A stretch of 64,000 bases of DNA. It comes from Burkholderiales bacterium Ga0077547 (lineage in GTDB: Bacteria; Pseudomonadota; Gammaproteobacteria; Burkholderiales; Burkholderiaceae_C). Below are positions 35,542-44,631 of this stretch, piece after piece. The stretch covers positions 1 through 64,000 of the forward strand of contig LNEY01000005.1 in NCBI GenBank assembly GCA_001464195.1. Reading direction: 5' to 3'. The first letter of the stretch is position 1. Each line of letters opens with the position of its first letter. The notes beneath the pieces were generated by a model, which saw only the letters and a program-made list of their open reading frames with translations, was not told where the DNA came from and made no database searches. Made by a program: the position numbers and the translations under genes.

Positions 35542-37526
35542 CGCGCCCCTCCGAGCAGCCGCTGTGGCAGATCGCCGCCGGTCGCGGTCTGGCGTTGTGG
35601 CTCGTGGCAAGCCTGGTGGCCTGTGCGCCCGGCAGCGAGTTCGTGCGCCAGGGCGAGAAATTGATCGATGAGGGCAAGCCCGAAGAAGGGCTGTCGGAGA
35701 TCGAGAAAGGCATGGTGCTCGAGCCCGGCAACCGCGAGTACCGCATCCTGGCGATTCGTCAGCGTGACAAGCAGATCGGCACGCTGCTGGCCCAGGCCGA
35801 TACCCGGCGCAACGCCGACCAACTCGATGACGCTGCCGCGCTGTACCGGCGGGTGCTCACGCTCGACGCCGCCAACAACCGGGCTTTGGCTGGCCTGGAC
35901 GCGGTCGAATCGCGGCGCCGACAACAGTCGCGGCTCGACGAGGCACAGACGCTGATCGCGCAGGATCGTCTCGACGAGGCCGGGCAGCGGCTGCGCCAGG
36001 TGCTGTCGGAGAACCCGGCCAGTGCCCGTGCGCTGGCCCTGAGGCGCCAACTCGACAGCGCCGCGGGCCGCAGCGCCGAGACCGGTCCACCGACGCTGAA
36101 GGCCAGTCTGCGCAAGCCGGTGTCGCTGAACTTTCGCGATGCCAACCTGAAGGCGGTGTTCGAAGCGCTGTCGCGCAGCACCGGCATCAATTTCGTCTTC
36201 GATCGCGAGGTCAAGCCGGACATCAAGGTCACGCTGTCGATTGCCAACCTGAGCATCGACGACGTGCTGGGTGTGCTGACGGTGACCAACCAGCTCGAAC
36301 GCAAGGTGCTCAACGACAACACCGTGCTGATCTATCCCAACACCGCTGCCAAGCAAAAGGACTACCTGGAGCTGACCGTCAAGACCTTCTACCTCGCCAA
36401 CGCGGAGGCGAAGGCGGTCTTCACGATGCTGAAGACGGTGCTGAAGACCAAGGACTTGTACGCCGACGAAAAACTCAACAGCCTGACGATGCGCGACACC
36501 GCAGCCGCCATCGCGCTGGCGGGCAAGCTGATCGCCGAGCAGGACCTCGCCGAGCCCGAGGTGCTGCTGGATGTCGAGGTGCTGGAAGTCAACCGCTCGC
36601 GCCTGGCCGAAATCGGCGTGGAGCCGCCGGGCAAGTTCACCCTGCTCAACATCGTGCAGAACCCGGCGACGGTGATTTCGACCGCGACCGGCAACACCAC
36701 GGTGCAGAACAACACGCTGACCACCACGCAACTGACCCTGGACCGGCTGCGCAACATCCGCAGCTCGGCGGTGGGCGTCGACAACCCTTCGGTCAACCTG
36801 CGGGCGCAGAACGGCGACACCAACATCCTGGCGAACCCGCGCATCCGGGTGCGCAACCGCGACAAGGCGCGCATCCTGATTGGCGACCGCGTGCCGGTGA
36901 TCACCACCACCGCAACCGCCAACGTCGGCGTGTCCGAATCGGTGAGCTATCTCGATGTCGGTCTGAAGCTCGATGTGGAGCCGAACGTGTTCCTGGACAA
37001 CGAGGTGGGCGTCAAGATCAACCTCGAAGTCAGCAACATCGTGCGCGAGGTGCGCAGCCGCAGCGGCAGTCTGACCTACCAGATCGGCACGCGGCTGGCC
37101 ACCACCTCGCTGCGGCTCAAGGACGGCGAGACGCAGGCGCTGGCGGGCCTGATCAGCGACGAAGACCGCAAGGGTGCCGTGGGCTTGCCGTGGCTGATCG
37201 ACCTGCCGATCCTCGGCCGGTTGTTCTCCAGTGAGCGCAACGACCGCAACAAGACCGAGATCGTGCTTTTGATCACCCCGCGTGTGGTGCGCAACCTGGC
37301 AGCAGGAACGCCAGATCGCACCGAACACCTCGGAGGCACCGAATCCGCCGTTGGCGCGCCGCCGCTGCGCGTGCAGGGGCCAGGTCGCATCGAACTTCCG
37401 CCTGCGGGCGGTGCGCGGCGCGCGGCCGGGCCAGGCAGCGATCAGCCTGAAGCGCTCGAGGCCGAGCCCGTGCCGACAGTGCCCGCGGATCCCGCGCCAC
37501 CTCCAGCACCTGCTGAACCGCGATGA
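35538..37526 (+). CDS. gspD: T2SS-like secretin lipoprotein GspD with TPR-like N terminus
   Basis: 662 residues. The signal peptide ends in a lipobox-like LVASLVAC. Residues about 35-170 look like TPR repeats (LIDEGKPEEGLSEIEKGMVL; QADTRRNADQLDDAAALYRR) in place of the usual start. An STN/N0-like region follows (LNFRDANLKAVFEALSRSTG), then N1/N3-like domains and the secretin core (VSYLDVGLKLDVEPNVFLDN; ALAGLISDEDRKGAVGLPWL; KTEIVLLITPRVVR). The Pro/Ala-rich tail is typical. It forms the outer-membrane channel of this machine. Confidence 0.93.
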   Translation: MTRPSEQPLWQIAAGRGLALWLVASLVACAPGSEFVRQGEKLIDEGKPEEGLSEIEKGMVLEPGNREYRILAIRQRDKQIGTLLAQADTRRNADQLDDAAALYRRVLTLDAANNRALAGLDAVESRRRQQSRLDEAQTLIAQDRLDEAGQRLRQVLSENPASARALALRRQLDSAAGRSAETGPPTLKASLRKPVSLNFRDANLKAVFEALSRSTGINFVFDREVKPDIKVTLSIANLSIDDVLGVLTVTNQLERKVLNDNTVLIYPNTAAKQKDYLELTVKTFYLANAEAKAVFTMLKTVLKTKDLYADEKLNSLTMRDTAAAIALAGKLIAEQDLAEPEVLLDVEVLEVNRSRLAEIGVEPPGKFTLLNIVQNPATVISTATGNTTVQNNTLTTTQLTLDRLRNIRSSAVGVDNPSVNLRAQNGDTNILANPRIRVRNRDKARILIGDRVPVITTTATANVGVSESVSYLDVGLKLDVEPNVFLDNEVGVKINLEVSNIVREVRSRSGSLTYQIGTRLATTSLRLKDGETQALAGLISDEDRKGAVGLPWLIDLPILGRLFSSERNDRNKTEIVLLITPRVVRNLAAGTPDRTEHLGGTESAVGAPPLRVQGPGRIELPPAGGARRAAGPGSDQPEALEAEPVPTVPADPAPPPAPAEPR

Positions 37527-38038
37527 ATGCGATGCAGCGCTCGCCAGGTCTGGCGCGTCAGCACGGTCGCTGCGCGGCCGGTGGCTTCACGCTGATCGAG
37601 TTGTTGATCACCGTCGCCATCCTCGCGTTGCTGGCCGGCGGCGCGATGAGCTTCGCTGACCTGGCGGTCAAGCGCACCCAGGAGCAGGAGCTGCGCAGCG
37701 CGCTGCGTCAGATCCGCGAGGCCATCGATGCCTACAAGCTGGCTGCTGACGGCGGGCGCATCGCGAAAGCCGCTGATGAAACCGGCTACCCACCGACGCT
37801 TGACGCGCTGACCCGCGGCGTGGTCGACGCGGGCAATGCCTCTGGCCGCAAGCTGTACTTCCTGCGTCGCCTGCCGCGAGATCCGATGGCCGATCCCACG
37901 ATTCCCGCTGCCGACACCTGGGGGCTTCGAAGTCACGACAGTGATGTCGACAACCCGCAGCCCGGTCGTGATGTGTTCGATGTCTACTCGCTGTCGCCAC
38001 GCATCAGCCTGGGCGGGCGACCGTACGGGGAATGGTGA
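37523..38038 (+). CDS. Pseudopilin (GspG/PulG-like)
   Basis: 171 residues from the ATG overlapping the gspD stop. Prepilin site AGG^FTLIELLITVAILALLA with Glu at +5. The mature body has LRQIREAIDAYKLAADGGRI and RRLPRDPMADPTIP, then WGLRSHDSDVDNPQPGRDVF. It is one of three further pseudopilin-like genes after gspD; it may be a minor subunit. It overlaps the next pseudopilin gene. Confidence 0.88.
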   Translation: MNAMQRSPGLARQHGRCAAGGFTLIELLITVAILALLAGGAMSFADLAVKRTQEQELRSALRQIREAIDAYKLAADGGRIAKAADETGYPPTLDALTRGVVDAGNASGRKLYFLRRLPRDPMADPTIPAADTWGLRSHDSDVDNPQPGRDVFDVYSLSPRISLGGRPYGEW

Positions 38039-38421
38039 TTCGAATGCGCACGGTCAAAGGCTTTACGCTGGTCGAATTGATGGTGGTGATGGCCATCATC
38101 GCGAGCCTGCTGACGCTGGCGCTGCCGCGGTATTTCCACAGCGTCGATCGCAGCCGCGAAGCGGTGCTGCGTCAGGACCTGCACATCATGCGGGACGCCA
38201 TCGACAAGTACTACGCCGATCGTGGCCGCTACCCGCAGACGCTGGATGAACTGGCCGAAAAGCGATACCTGCGCCGCGTACCGCCCGATCCGATCACCGG
38301 CAGCTCGGCCACGTGGGTCACGGTGCCGCCTCCACAAGGCGAGTGGCGCGAAGGCGTTTATGACGTGCGCAGCGGCGCGCCGGGAGACAGTCTGGATGGC
38401 GGTGCTTATGAAGACTGGTGA
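38032..38421 (+). CDS. Pseudopilin (GspG-like, small)
   Basis: 129 residues from the ATG at 38032 (or 38044). Prepilin site KG^FTLVELMVVMAIIASLLT with Glu at +5, then LHIMRDAIDKYYADRGRYPQ, LAEKRYLRRVPPDPIT and GEWREGVYDVRSGAPG. Close to the preceding pseudopilin in design but shorter. Confidence 0.9.
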   Translation: MVIRMRTVKGFTLVELMVVMAIIASLLTLALPRYFHSVDRSREAVLRQDLHIMRDAIDKYYADRGRYPQTLDELAEKRYLRRVPPDPITGSSATWVTVPPPQGEWREGVYDVRSGAPGDSLDGGAYEDW

Positions 38422-38544
38422 CGGCCGCATTGCCACCCTCGATCAATTGTCACCAACGATCACTACCGTTGTCCCTGCACCGACGCCGTGGGTGCCGCGG
38501 GAAGGTCGTGCGCACCCTCATTGCTTCGTCGCGCCATGCCCCCC

Positions 38545-39327
38545 ATGAGCCCCGCCGCCAGACTCACCGACGCCGACCGCAGCCGCTTTGTCGACGCCGT
38601 GGAAGCGTCGTTCCTCGTGTCCAGTCGGCAGCAGTTCTTCGTCTGGAGTCAGAGCGCTGTGCAGGCGTTGATCCCACATGAAATTCTCATCTGTGGCATC
38701 GACGATGGCTCACGCCAAGGCATGGTCTTGCATCGATTCAGCGCCAGCCGATACTTTCGGCAGGAGCATTTCGACGCCGTCGCCGATGCACAGGCCGGAT
38801 TGATATCGCGTCTGTTGGCTGTGGCTGAGGGCAGCCGATCCAGTGTCGTCTTCAGCCCGTGCGCCTCGGTCACCGTCGATCGACCGGTCGACGGTGAGTT
38901 GCTGTCGCTGGTCGCCACCAACGAGCTCAAGAACCTGGCGGCGCAGCTGGTGATGGGCTCGCGTGGCCGCGTCGAGGCCGTCTACGGCTTCTCGCGTTTG
39001 TCGGTCGGGCTCGACACCCGGCTGGGCTACCTGATCGAACTGGTGGTGCCGCACCTGCACAGCGTGTTCCTGCGCGTGTTGGCCACCGAGCGTGAAGCGG
39101 CGGGAGGCGCACCACAGCGCGAAGGTCGGCTGGTCACACCACGTCAGGAAGAGATCCTCAACCTGATCAAGTGCGGCAAGACCAATCTCGAGATCGCTGA
39201 ACTGCTGAATTGCAGCCCGTGGACGATCAAGAACCACATCCAGGCGATCTTGCGCAAGCTCGATTCGAACACCCGCACCCACGCGATTGCTCGCGCGATG
39301 AGCCTGGGCATCCTGCACCCGGACTGA
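38545..39327 (+). CDS. LuxR-family transcriptional regulator, EpsA-like
   Basis: 260 residues; ATGs at 38536 and 38488 are also in frame. The N-terminal sensor-like part has FLVSSRQQFFVWSQSAVQAL and IPHEILICGIDDG, which match the EpsA regulators of PEP-CTERM/EPS loci as I remember them (TIGR03020-like). The C-terminal LuxR HTH reads LVTPRQEEILNLIKCGKTNL-EIAELLNCSPWTIKNHIQ. No phosphoacceptor receiver domain is seen. It is embedded in the secretion operon, 124 bp after the pseudopilin, so it may control both this locus and EPS. Confidence 0.82.
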   Translation: MSPAARLTDADRSRFVDAVEASFLVSSRQQFFVWSQSAVQALIPHEILICGIDDGSRQGMVLHRFSASRYFRQEHFDAVADAQAGLISRLLAVAEGSRSSVVFSPCASVTVDRPVDGELLSLVATNELKNLAAQLVMGSRGRVEAVYGFSRLSVGLDTRLGYLIELVVPHLHSVFLRVLATEREAAGGAPQREGRLVTPRQEEILNLIKCGKTNLEIAELLNCSPWTIKNHIQAILRKLDSNTRTHAIARAMSLGILHPD

Positions 39328-39328
39328 C

Positions 39329-40204
39329 ATGGCGACGGCGACCCGGCGCGTGTGCAGTGGTCAACACCTGCGAGGGTTCACCTATCTCGGCGTGCTGTTC
39401 ATCGTGAGCCTCCTGGCGATCACTTCCGCAGCGGCCAGTGTGGTCTGGGCCACGGCGCAGCAGCGAGACAACGAGGTTGAGTTGGTCTTCGTCGGACGGC
39501 AGATCGCATCTGCCATCGACCGCTACCGGGCGCACTCCGTCGCGCTCGGTGCCAATGTGGCCCAGGTCTATCCGCGTCGCCTCGAAGATCTGCTCCGCGA
39601 CAACCGCGCCACCCCCCCGTTGCGTCACCTGCGGCGCATCTTCCTCGACCCGCTGACCGGCAACGCGGAGTGGGGGCTGATCCGGTTACCGGACGGCGGC
39701 ATCGTCGGTGTGCACAGCCTGTCGAGCCGGGCGCCATACCCTCGGACCATCGTGGTGGCAGGCTATGCCGCGCCGGTGGCAAGCTCTTATCAGGGCTGGC
39801 GCTTCATCGCGCCCACTGCCGAGGTTCTGCTGACGCCATCGAACCCACCGCCCTTGAGCGCCGCGCAGCCTCGCGACACGGCCGCCAGCCCAACGGCCCC
39901 CGTCGAGCGGCTCACCACCGAACCCCCTGGCGCTGCCGGATCGCCGCCAGGTGCCGGGCCAGGAGACGCGAGCGCGGCCAAGCCTGAGAGCGTGCCACGA
40001 CCCACCCTGGAGGACCTGCGAACGCGGACGCCCGAGGCCTGCAGCCGCATCGCCGCCCATGACGAGCAGGTGTGCGCGACCCAGGCCGAGCGCTTCGGTG
40101 ATGACGCTGCGCGCGAGTGCCGAGACTCTGCGACCGCGCGCAGCGTGGCTTGCGCGGTCGGCGACCAGACGCCATTGGCCCCGTTGATCATTCGCTATCG
40201 ATGA
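39329..40204 (+). CDS. Atypical pseudopilin-like protein lacking Glu+5
   Basis: 291 residues; starts two bases after the LuxR stop. The N terminus RG^FTYLGVLFIVSLLAITS looks like a prepilin site but has Gly where Glu+5 normally is, as in minor pseudopilins such as GspK-type. The mature body DRYRAHSVALGANVAQVYPR, HLRRIFLDPLTGNAEWGLIR resembles GspG-like folds. A Pro/Ala-rich linker then leads to a C-terminal segment with four Cys (about residues 230-280). Probable tip or scaffold subunit. Confidence 0.75.
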   Translation: MATATRRVCSGQHLRGFTYLGVLFIVSLLAITSAAASVVWATAQQRDNEVELVFVGRQIASAIDRYRAHSVALGANVAQVYPRRLEDLLRDNRATPPLRHLRRIFLDPLTGNAEWGLIRLPDGGIVGVHSLSSRAPYPRTIVVAGYAAPVASSYQGWRFIAPTAEVLLTPSNPPPLSAAQPRDTAASPTAPVERLTTEPPGAAGSPPGAGPGDASAAKPESVPRPTLEDLRTRTPEACSRIAAHDEQVCATQAERFGDDAARECRDSATARSVACAVGDQTPLAPLIIRYR

Positions 40205-40249
40205 CGCATTGACGACAAAGTGTCATGAAGTCTCGGAAGAATCGATCGG

Positions 40250-41845
40250 ATGGTCTTTTCTTACCGCGGTGGCTGTGGGTCGGCATTCTGGCTGCGATGT
40301 GCGGTGGGTTTGACGTTGGCAGGTTCGGCACAAGCCGAGCCGAGCGCGGCGCCCGCCGGTCCGCGATTCGATGTGTTCGAGTTCCGTGTCGAGGGCAATA
40401 CGGTCTTGTCGGTGGATCGCATCGAGCGCGCCGTCTACCCCTTCCTGGGTGAGCGGCGTGGTGTCGATGATGTCGAGTCGGCGCGGTTGGCGCTGGAAGG
40501 TGCCTACAGGGAGGCCGGGTACGGCACGGTGGTGGTCGATACGCCCGAGCAGCGGATCACCGACGGCGTGGTCACGCTGCAGGTGGTGCAGGCGCCTGTC
40601 TCCCGGCTGCGGGTGGTTGGTGCGCGCTATTACTCGCAGGGACGCATCCTCGCCAAGGTACCGGCATTGGCCGAAGGCGCGGTGCCCAACTTCAAGGCCG
40701 TGACCGAGCAGCTCGCCACCGTCAACACCTCAACCGATCGCCGGGTCACACCGCTGCTGCGCCCCGGCAAGGTGCCGGGCACCACTGAAGTCGACCTGAC
40801 GGTGGAAGACCAGTTTCCGCTGCATGGCAGCCTCGAACTGAACAACAAATACAGCCCCAACACCACCTCGTCGCGACTGCAGGCTTCGCTGCGCTACGAC
40901 AACCTGTGGCAGCGCGAACACAGCATCAGCGCCCAGGTGCAAGTCTCGCCGGAAGACACCCGCCAGGTGAAAGTTTTCTCGGGCTCTTACACCGTGCCGA
41001 CGGGCAGTGGATTGCTCGTGTTCTCGTACACCCGCTCGAACAGCAACACATCGGTCGGTGTCGGTGGCGTCACCATCTTCGGCAAAGGCAGCATCTATGG
41101 TCTGCGCAGTGTGTTCCTGCTGGACGGCAGTGCGGCACTGAACCATTCGATCACGCTCGGGGCCGACTACAAGGACTTCGATGAGCTCACCAGCAGCGGT
41201 CCGTCGACGTCCTTCAACACACCCATTCGCTATCTGCCGTTGAGTGCGAGCTATGCGGCCACTTTGGTTGACAAGCAGGGCTATTGGCAAACGGGTGGCG
41301 GCCTGACGTTTGCGGTCCGCGGACTGGCCAGCCGACAGGCCCAGTTCAGCGACAAGCGGTTCCAGTCGAAGACCAATTTCGCGGTGCTCAAGGCCAACCT
41401 CGCACGCATGCAGTCGCTGCCGAACGATTTCACCTTGTACGCGAGCGTCGACGCTCAGCTCAGTGATCAGCCGTTGATCAGCAACGAGCAGTTCGTCGCG
41501 GGTGGCGTCGACAGCGTGCGCGGCTACCTGGACGCCACCGCGGTCGGCGACAAGGCGCTGCGCACCTCGATCGAGCTGCGCACCGGCAATCTGGCGCCTG
41601 AGTCATCGACATGGTGGGGCCAGTTCACTGCGCACACCTTCTTCGACGGGGCGGTGCTGCGCCTCAAGGACGCCTTGCCCGGGCAGGATGCCGGCGACAC
41701 GCTGACCAGTGTCGGCTTTGGCCTGCGTTTGCAGGCACACCGATTTGCGAGCGTTTCCCTCGATGTGGGTTGGCCGTTGCGCGACGCACGACAGACCAGC
41801 AAGGGCGCCCCGCGCCTGCACGCCAGCGGCGTGATCGAGTTCTAG
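40250..41845 (+). CDS. TpsB outer-membrane transporter (FhaC/ShlB/HecB family)
   Basis: 531 residues. A signal peptide ends near AQA. POTRA_2 is visible (FEFRVEGNTVLSVDRIERAV; GYGTVVVDTPEQRITDGVVT), then POTRA_1-like, and the 16-strand barrel with VDSVRGYLDA (VRGY motif of the L6 loop) and a C-terminal GVIEF. It exports a TpsA partner across the outer membrane without ATP. The giant TpsA 2.8 kb downstream is the obvious substrate. Confidence 0.92.
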   Translation: MVFSYRGGCGSAFWLRCAVGLTLAGSAQAEPSAAPAGPRFDVFEFRVEGNTVLSVDRIERAVYPFLGERRGVDDVESARLALEGAYREAGYGTVVVDTPEQRITDGVVTLQVVQAPVSRLRVVGARYYSQGRILAKVPALAEGAVPNFKAVTEQLATVNTSTDRRVTPLLRPGKVPGTTEVDLTVEDQFPLHGSLELNNKYSPNTTSSRLQASLRYDNLWQREHSISAQVQVSPEDTRQVKVFSGSYTVPTGSGLLVFSYTRSNSNTSVGVGGVTIFGKGSIYGLRSVFLLDGSAALNHSITLGADYKDFDELTSSGPSTSFNTPIRYLPLSASYAATLVDKQGYWQTGGGLTFAVRGLASRQAQFSDKRFQSKTNFAVLKANLARMQSLPNDFTLYASVDAQLSDQPLISNEQFVAGGVDSVRGYLDATAVGDKALRTSIELRTGNLAPESSTWWGQFTAHTFFDGAVLRLKDALPGQDAGDTLTSVGFGLRLQAHRFASVSLDVGWPLRDARQTSKGAPRLHASGVIEF

Positions 41846-42025
41846 GCATCGACCCGATCGGCCTAGTCCGAATGGTTCAGTGAACCGGGTGTGCGCGAAC
41901 ACGATGGCGACACAGAGGATTTCTAAAGTCTGCACATCGGAAGGTTCCCGTCTCAGGGAGGCACGCCGCGAGCAAAGGCCCACGAACGCGTTTACCCCGT
42001 CTACCAACCCAGGAGAGAACTCAGC

Positions 42026-42868
42026 ATGAAACTCAATCTCAAGATGACCGCCATGGCTGTCGCCATCGCGTCGATGGCTGGCGCCGCCCACGCCGACCTG
42101 ACGCCCGCCAGCACCGGCAATGGCAGCCTCGCCATCGTCGCTTTCAACACCGTCTCGCGTGATTTCTACATCCGCGACACCGGCTTCTTCATCAACAGCT
42201 TCCTGCCCAGCAGCGTGACCACGCTCGCGGGCGACGGTGGCGTCACCGGCGACAAGACGCCCGAGGCCGGCTTGCTGCTGGACAAGAGCAACACGTCGAG
42301 CTTTCAGGATCCTGTCTTCAGCAACTGGCTGACGGGCCAGGACACCGCCAGCGTGCGTTGGTTCGTGACCGCATCGGACAGCATCAGCACCGCAGCGTCC
42401 GGTGGCGTCGCCCGCGCGATCACCTCATCGGCCTCTGCGCTCACGGCGAGCAACGGTCAGGTTGGCACTTACGCCGCTTCTGGCAATGCGGGGAACCTCA
42501 ACACCCTGGCAGGTGGTACGCCCTTTAGCTTGTCCTTCTTCGCCAATTCCGGTGCGCCGGGAACGTTCGACTCCAACTTTGGCTTGGGTTCGTTGAGCCT
42601 GGCTTCGCTGGGTCAGAGCGTCGGCCTTTACTACCTGGTGCGCACCCAAGCCAGCGGTGGAGCCGCCACGCAGATTCCGCTCATCCAGTACGGAAACAGC
42701 ACCGGCTTCGCCGCCGTCTCCTTGGCCGGCAATGGCGACTTCAGCTACAGCCTGGCCGGGGCCCCTGCCGCGCCAGTGCCTGAGCCTTCCACCGTCTGGC
42801 TGATGGGAGCGGGCCTGATCGGGGCCATTGGCGCCCTCCGTCGCCGCAAAGCGATCGACCAGGCCTGA
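42026..42868 (+). CDS. PEP-CTERM exosortase-target secreted protein
   Basis: 280 residues. AGGAGAGA sits nine bases before the ATG. The signal peptide (MKLNLKMTAMAVAIASMAGA) ends at AHA. The mature part is Ser/Gly/Thr-rich with FNTVSRDFYIRDTGFFINSF and SVRWFVTASDSIS. The C terminus APVPEPSTVWLMGAGLIGAI-GALRRRK is a full PEP-CTERM signal: PEP, hydrophobic stretch, Arg cluster. It is intact, unlike the one at 25.8 kb, and sits in the secretion locus between tpsB and tpsA. Confidence 0.92.
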   Translation: MKLNLKMTAMAVAIASMAGAAHADLTPASTGNGSLAIVAFNTVSRDFYIRDTGFFINSFLPSSVTTLAGDGGVTGDKTPEAGLLLDKSNTSSFQDPVFSNWLTGQDTASVRWFVTASDSISTAASGGVARAITSSASALTASNGQVGTYAASGNAGNLNTLAGGTPFSLSFFANSGAPGTFDSNFGLGSLSLASLGQSVGLYYLVRTQASGGAATQIPLIQYGNSTGFAAVSLAGNGDFSYSLAGAPAAPVPEPSTVWLMGAGLIGAIGALRRRKAIDQA

Positions 42869-42974
42869 CCTTTATTCCCTGATTGACCCGGCTTCTGCCT
42901 CACCTCTTGCTGCTTCGGCAGCCAGAGGGCGGCCGCTGCTTCGCCCAATTCCTGACCTGATTCAAGGACACACC

Positions 42975-44513
42975 ATGAAATTCAAGACACTTTCCGCCGC
43001 CATCGCCGCCGCTTGTGGCGTGATCGCTGCCCCGGCCTACGCGCTGACCGCTGACCAGTACACCAACACCAGCGAGTTCGGCACGGGTACCGGCAACAAC
43101 ACGATGAACATCCGCATCTCGGGTGCGACCGCTCAAGACCCCGGCTTGCTGGCCACCGCCGTTCGCGTCTGCTCGCCAGGCACGATGCACCGCTACGCGA
43201 TCAGCAACAATTTCGTGTACTTCTGCACCGGCGGGCCGTCGATCACCCAACGCCCCGGCACCACCAAGGTGGCGATCTACAAGTACTCGGTCGGCGGCTC
43301 TGGCGCAGGTGTGGCACCGGTCAACAACGCGACCCCGCTGCCGTTCCTGGACCTGACCAAGGTCGCTGCCAATTGCACCGGCGCGAACGCCACCACCACC
43401 ATCGTCGATCCTGACGGCGCTGGCCCGCTGTCGAGCTACACCAACGTCGAATGCGCGGGCGCAACCAGCCTGTACACCACCAACGCGCTGTCCTACATCG
43501 GCATCTCCGATGTCGAGCCCTCGTTCTTCGGTCCGGCTGCCGGCAACTACGACAGCCTGCAATCCGAAGCGCTGGCCTCGGTGATCTTCGGCGCGCCGGT
43601 CACCCGCAACATCTATGAGGCGTTGCAACGCCAGCAGGGCCTGGCCACGCTGGCCCAGCAGACCACCGCCAATGCGGGCGGCACGATCTCGCCAGCCGCT
43701 GCCTGCGGCGCGACCAACCTGGCCGGTCTGGTGGGCGAAGCCTGCATGCCGTCGTTGTCGCAAGCGCAACTGACCTCGATGTACACCCAGTCCGGTCAGT
43801 CGTGGGGTGCCTTGGGCATCGACAGTGGCCTGGCCGATGACACGATCTACGTGGCACGCCGTGCGGACACCTCAGGCACGCAGAAGAGCTATGAAGCCGT
43901 GGTGGCCAAGACAATCAACGGCACGTCCGGCGCCAAGAGCTGCTTCGAGGATACCGACCCGTTTGTCTCGGGCACGTTCCTCCTCAACAACGCTGCAGCA
44001 GACGCCGCTTGCAATGCCGCTTCGCCCGCGGACATCGCATTCAACGCCAGCGGTTCAGGACAGGTGGTGCGCTGCCTGGAAGGCCTGAACGCCAGCGGTC
44101 ACGGTGGCATCGGCGTGTTGTCGACGGAGTACAAGCAGACGGCCGCTGGCCAGCTGCGCTTCACGAAGATCGGCGGTGTGGCACCGACGCATGCGCAGGT
44201 CGCCAGCGGCGCGTACCAGTACTACACCGACGCGGCGTTGAACACGCGCCTGGGCACCTCGCCGACGGCGTCGGCCCTGGGTTATCCGGCCTTCCTGACC
44301 TTGCTCAAGAACAACTTCGCCAATCCGGCGACTGTGGCGATCATCAACGCAGGCGATCAGACCTTCGGTCCTTCCGGCTTGATGGCGCTCGACGCCTTGG
44401 CAACGCCGTTGCCGGCCGCGGACTTCAGCGGTGCGACACCGCGCAACCCCTGGTCGCGCCTGGTCAGTGGCACCACGCTCAACAACTGCCAGTCTGGCAA
44501 GGCCAATTTTTGA
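42975..44513 (+). CDS. Secreted protein of unknown function in the TPS locus
   Basis: 512 residues from the ATG at 42975 with AAGGA upstream. Signal peptide MKFKTLSAAIAAACGVIAAP ends near AYALT. The mature protein is low in charge, with about ten Cys, and has MNIRISGATAQDPGLLATAV and NIYEALQRQQGLATLAQQTT. The ISGATA start and later FLTLLKNNFANPATVAIINA are loosely like periplasmic binding-protein folds, but I cannot assign a family. No PEP-CTERM tail is seen. It is followed by a terminator and then by the giant adhesin. Confidence 0.75.
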   Translation: MKFKTLSAAIAAACGVIAAPAYALTADQYTNTSEFGTGTGNNTMNIRISGATAQDPGLLATAVRVCSPGTMHRYAISNNFVYFCTGGPSITQRPGTTKVAIYKYSVGGSGAGVAPVNNATPLPFLDLTKVAANCTGANATTTIVDPDGAGPLSSYTNVECAGATSLYTTNALSYIGISDVEPSFFGPAAGNYDSLQSEALASVIFGAPVTRNIYEALQRQQGLATLAQQTTANAGGTISPAAACGATNLAGLVGEACMPSLSQAQLTSMYTQSGQSWGALGIDSGLADDTIYVARRADTSGTQKSYEAVVAKTINGTSGAKSCFEDTDPFVSGTFLLNNAAADAACNAASPADIAFNASGSGQVVRCLEGLNASGHGGIGVLSTEYKQTAAGQLRFTKIGGVAPTHAQVASGAYQYYTDAALNTRLGTSPTASALGYPAFLTLLKNNFANPATVAIINAGDQTFGPSGLMALDALATPLPAADFSGATPRNPWSRLVSGTTLNNCQSGKANF

Positions 44514-44566
44514 GGTGATTTTCCGAGGTCGCCGGTGAATCGGTGACTTCGGTTCGGCTCTGCCGC

Positions 44567-44597
44567 GCCAGCGACCCTCCGGGGCGCTGGCTTTTTT
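44567..44597 (+). terminator. Rho-independent terminator before the giant tpsA
   Basis: GCCAGCG (44567-44573) pairs with CGCTGGC (44585-44591), with an inner CCC/GGG pairing, followed by six T's. It lies 35 bp upstream of the giant tpsA start, so that gene needs readthrough, antitermination or a promoter overlapping this spot. Confidence 0.8.
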
Positions 44598-44631
44598 CAA
44601 TCGCACTGCCCTTTGTTGCCTGCCTTCGTTC

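Noticed and set aside
35490-37328. 612-codon minus-strand frame opposite gspD
   Set aside because: Same shadow pattern; no start signal, no domain.
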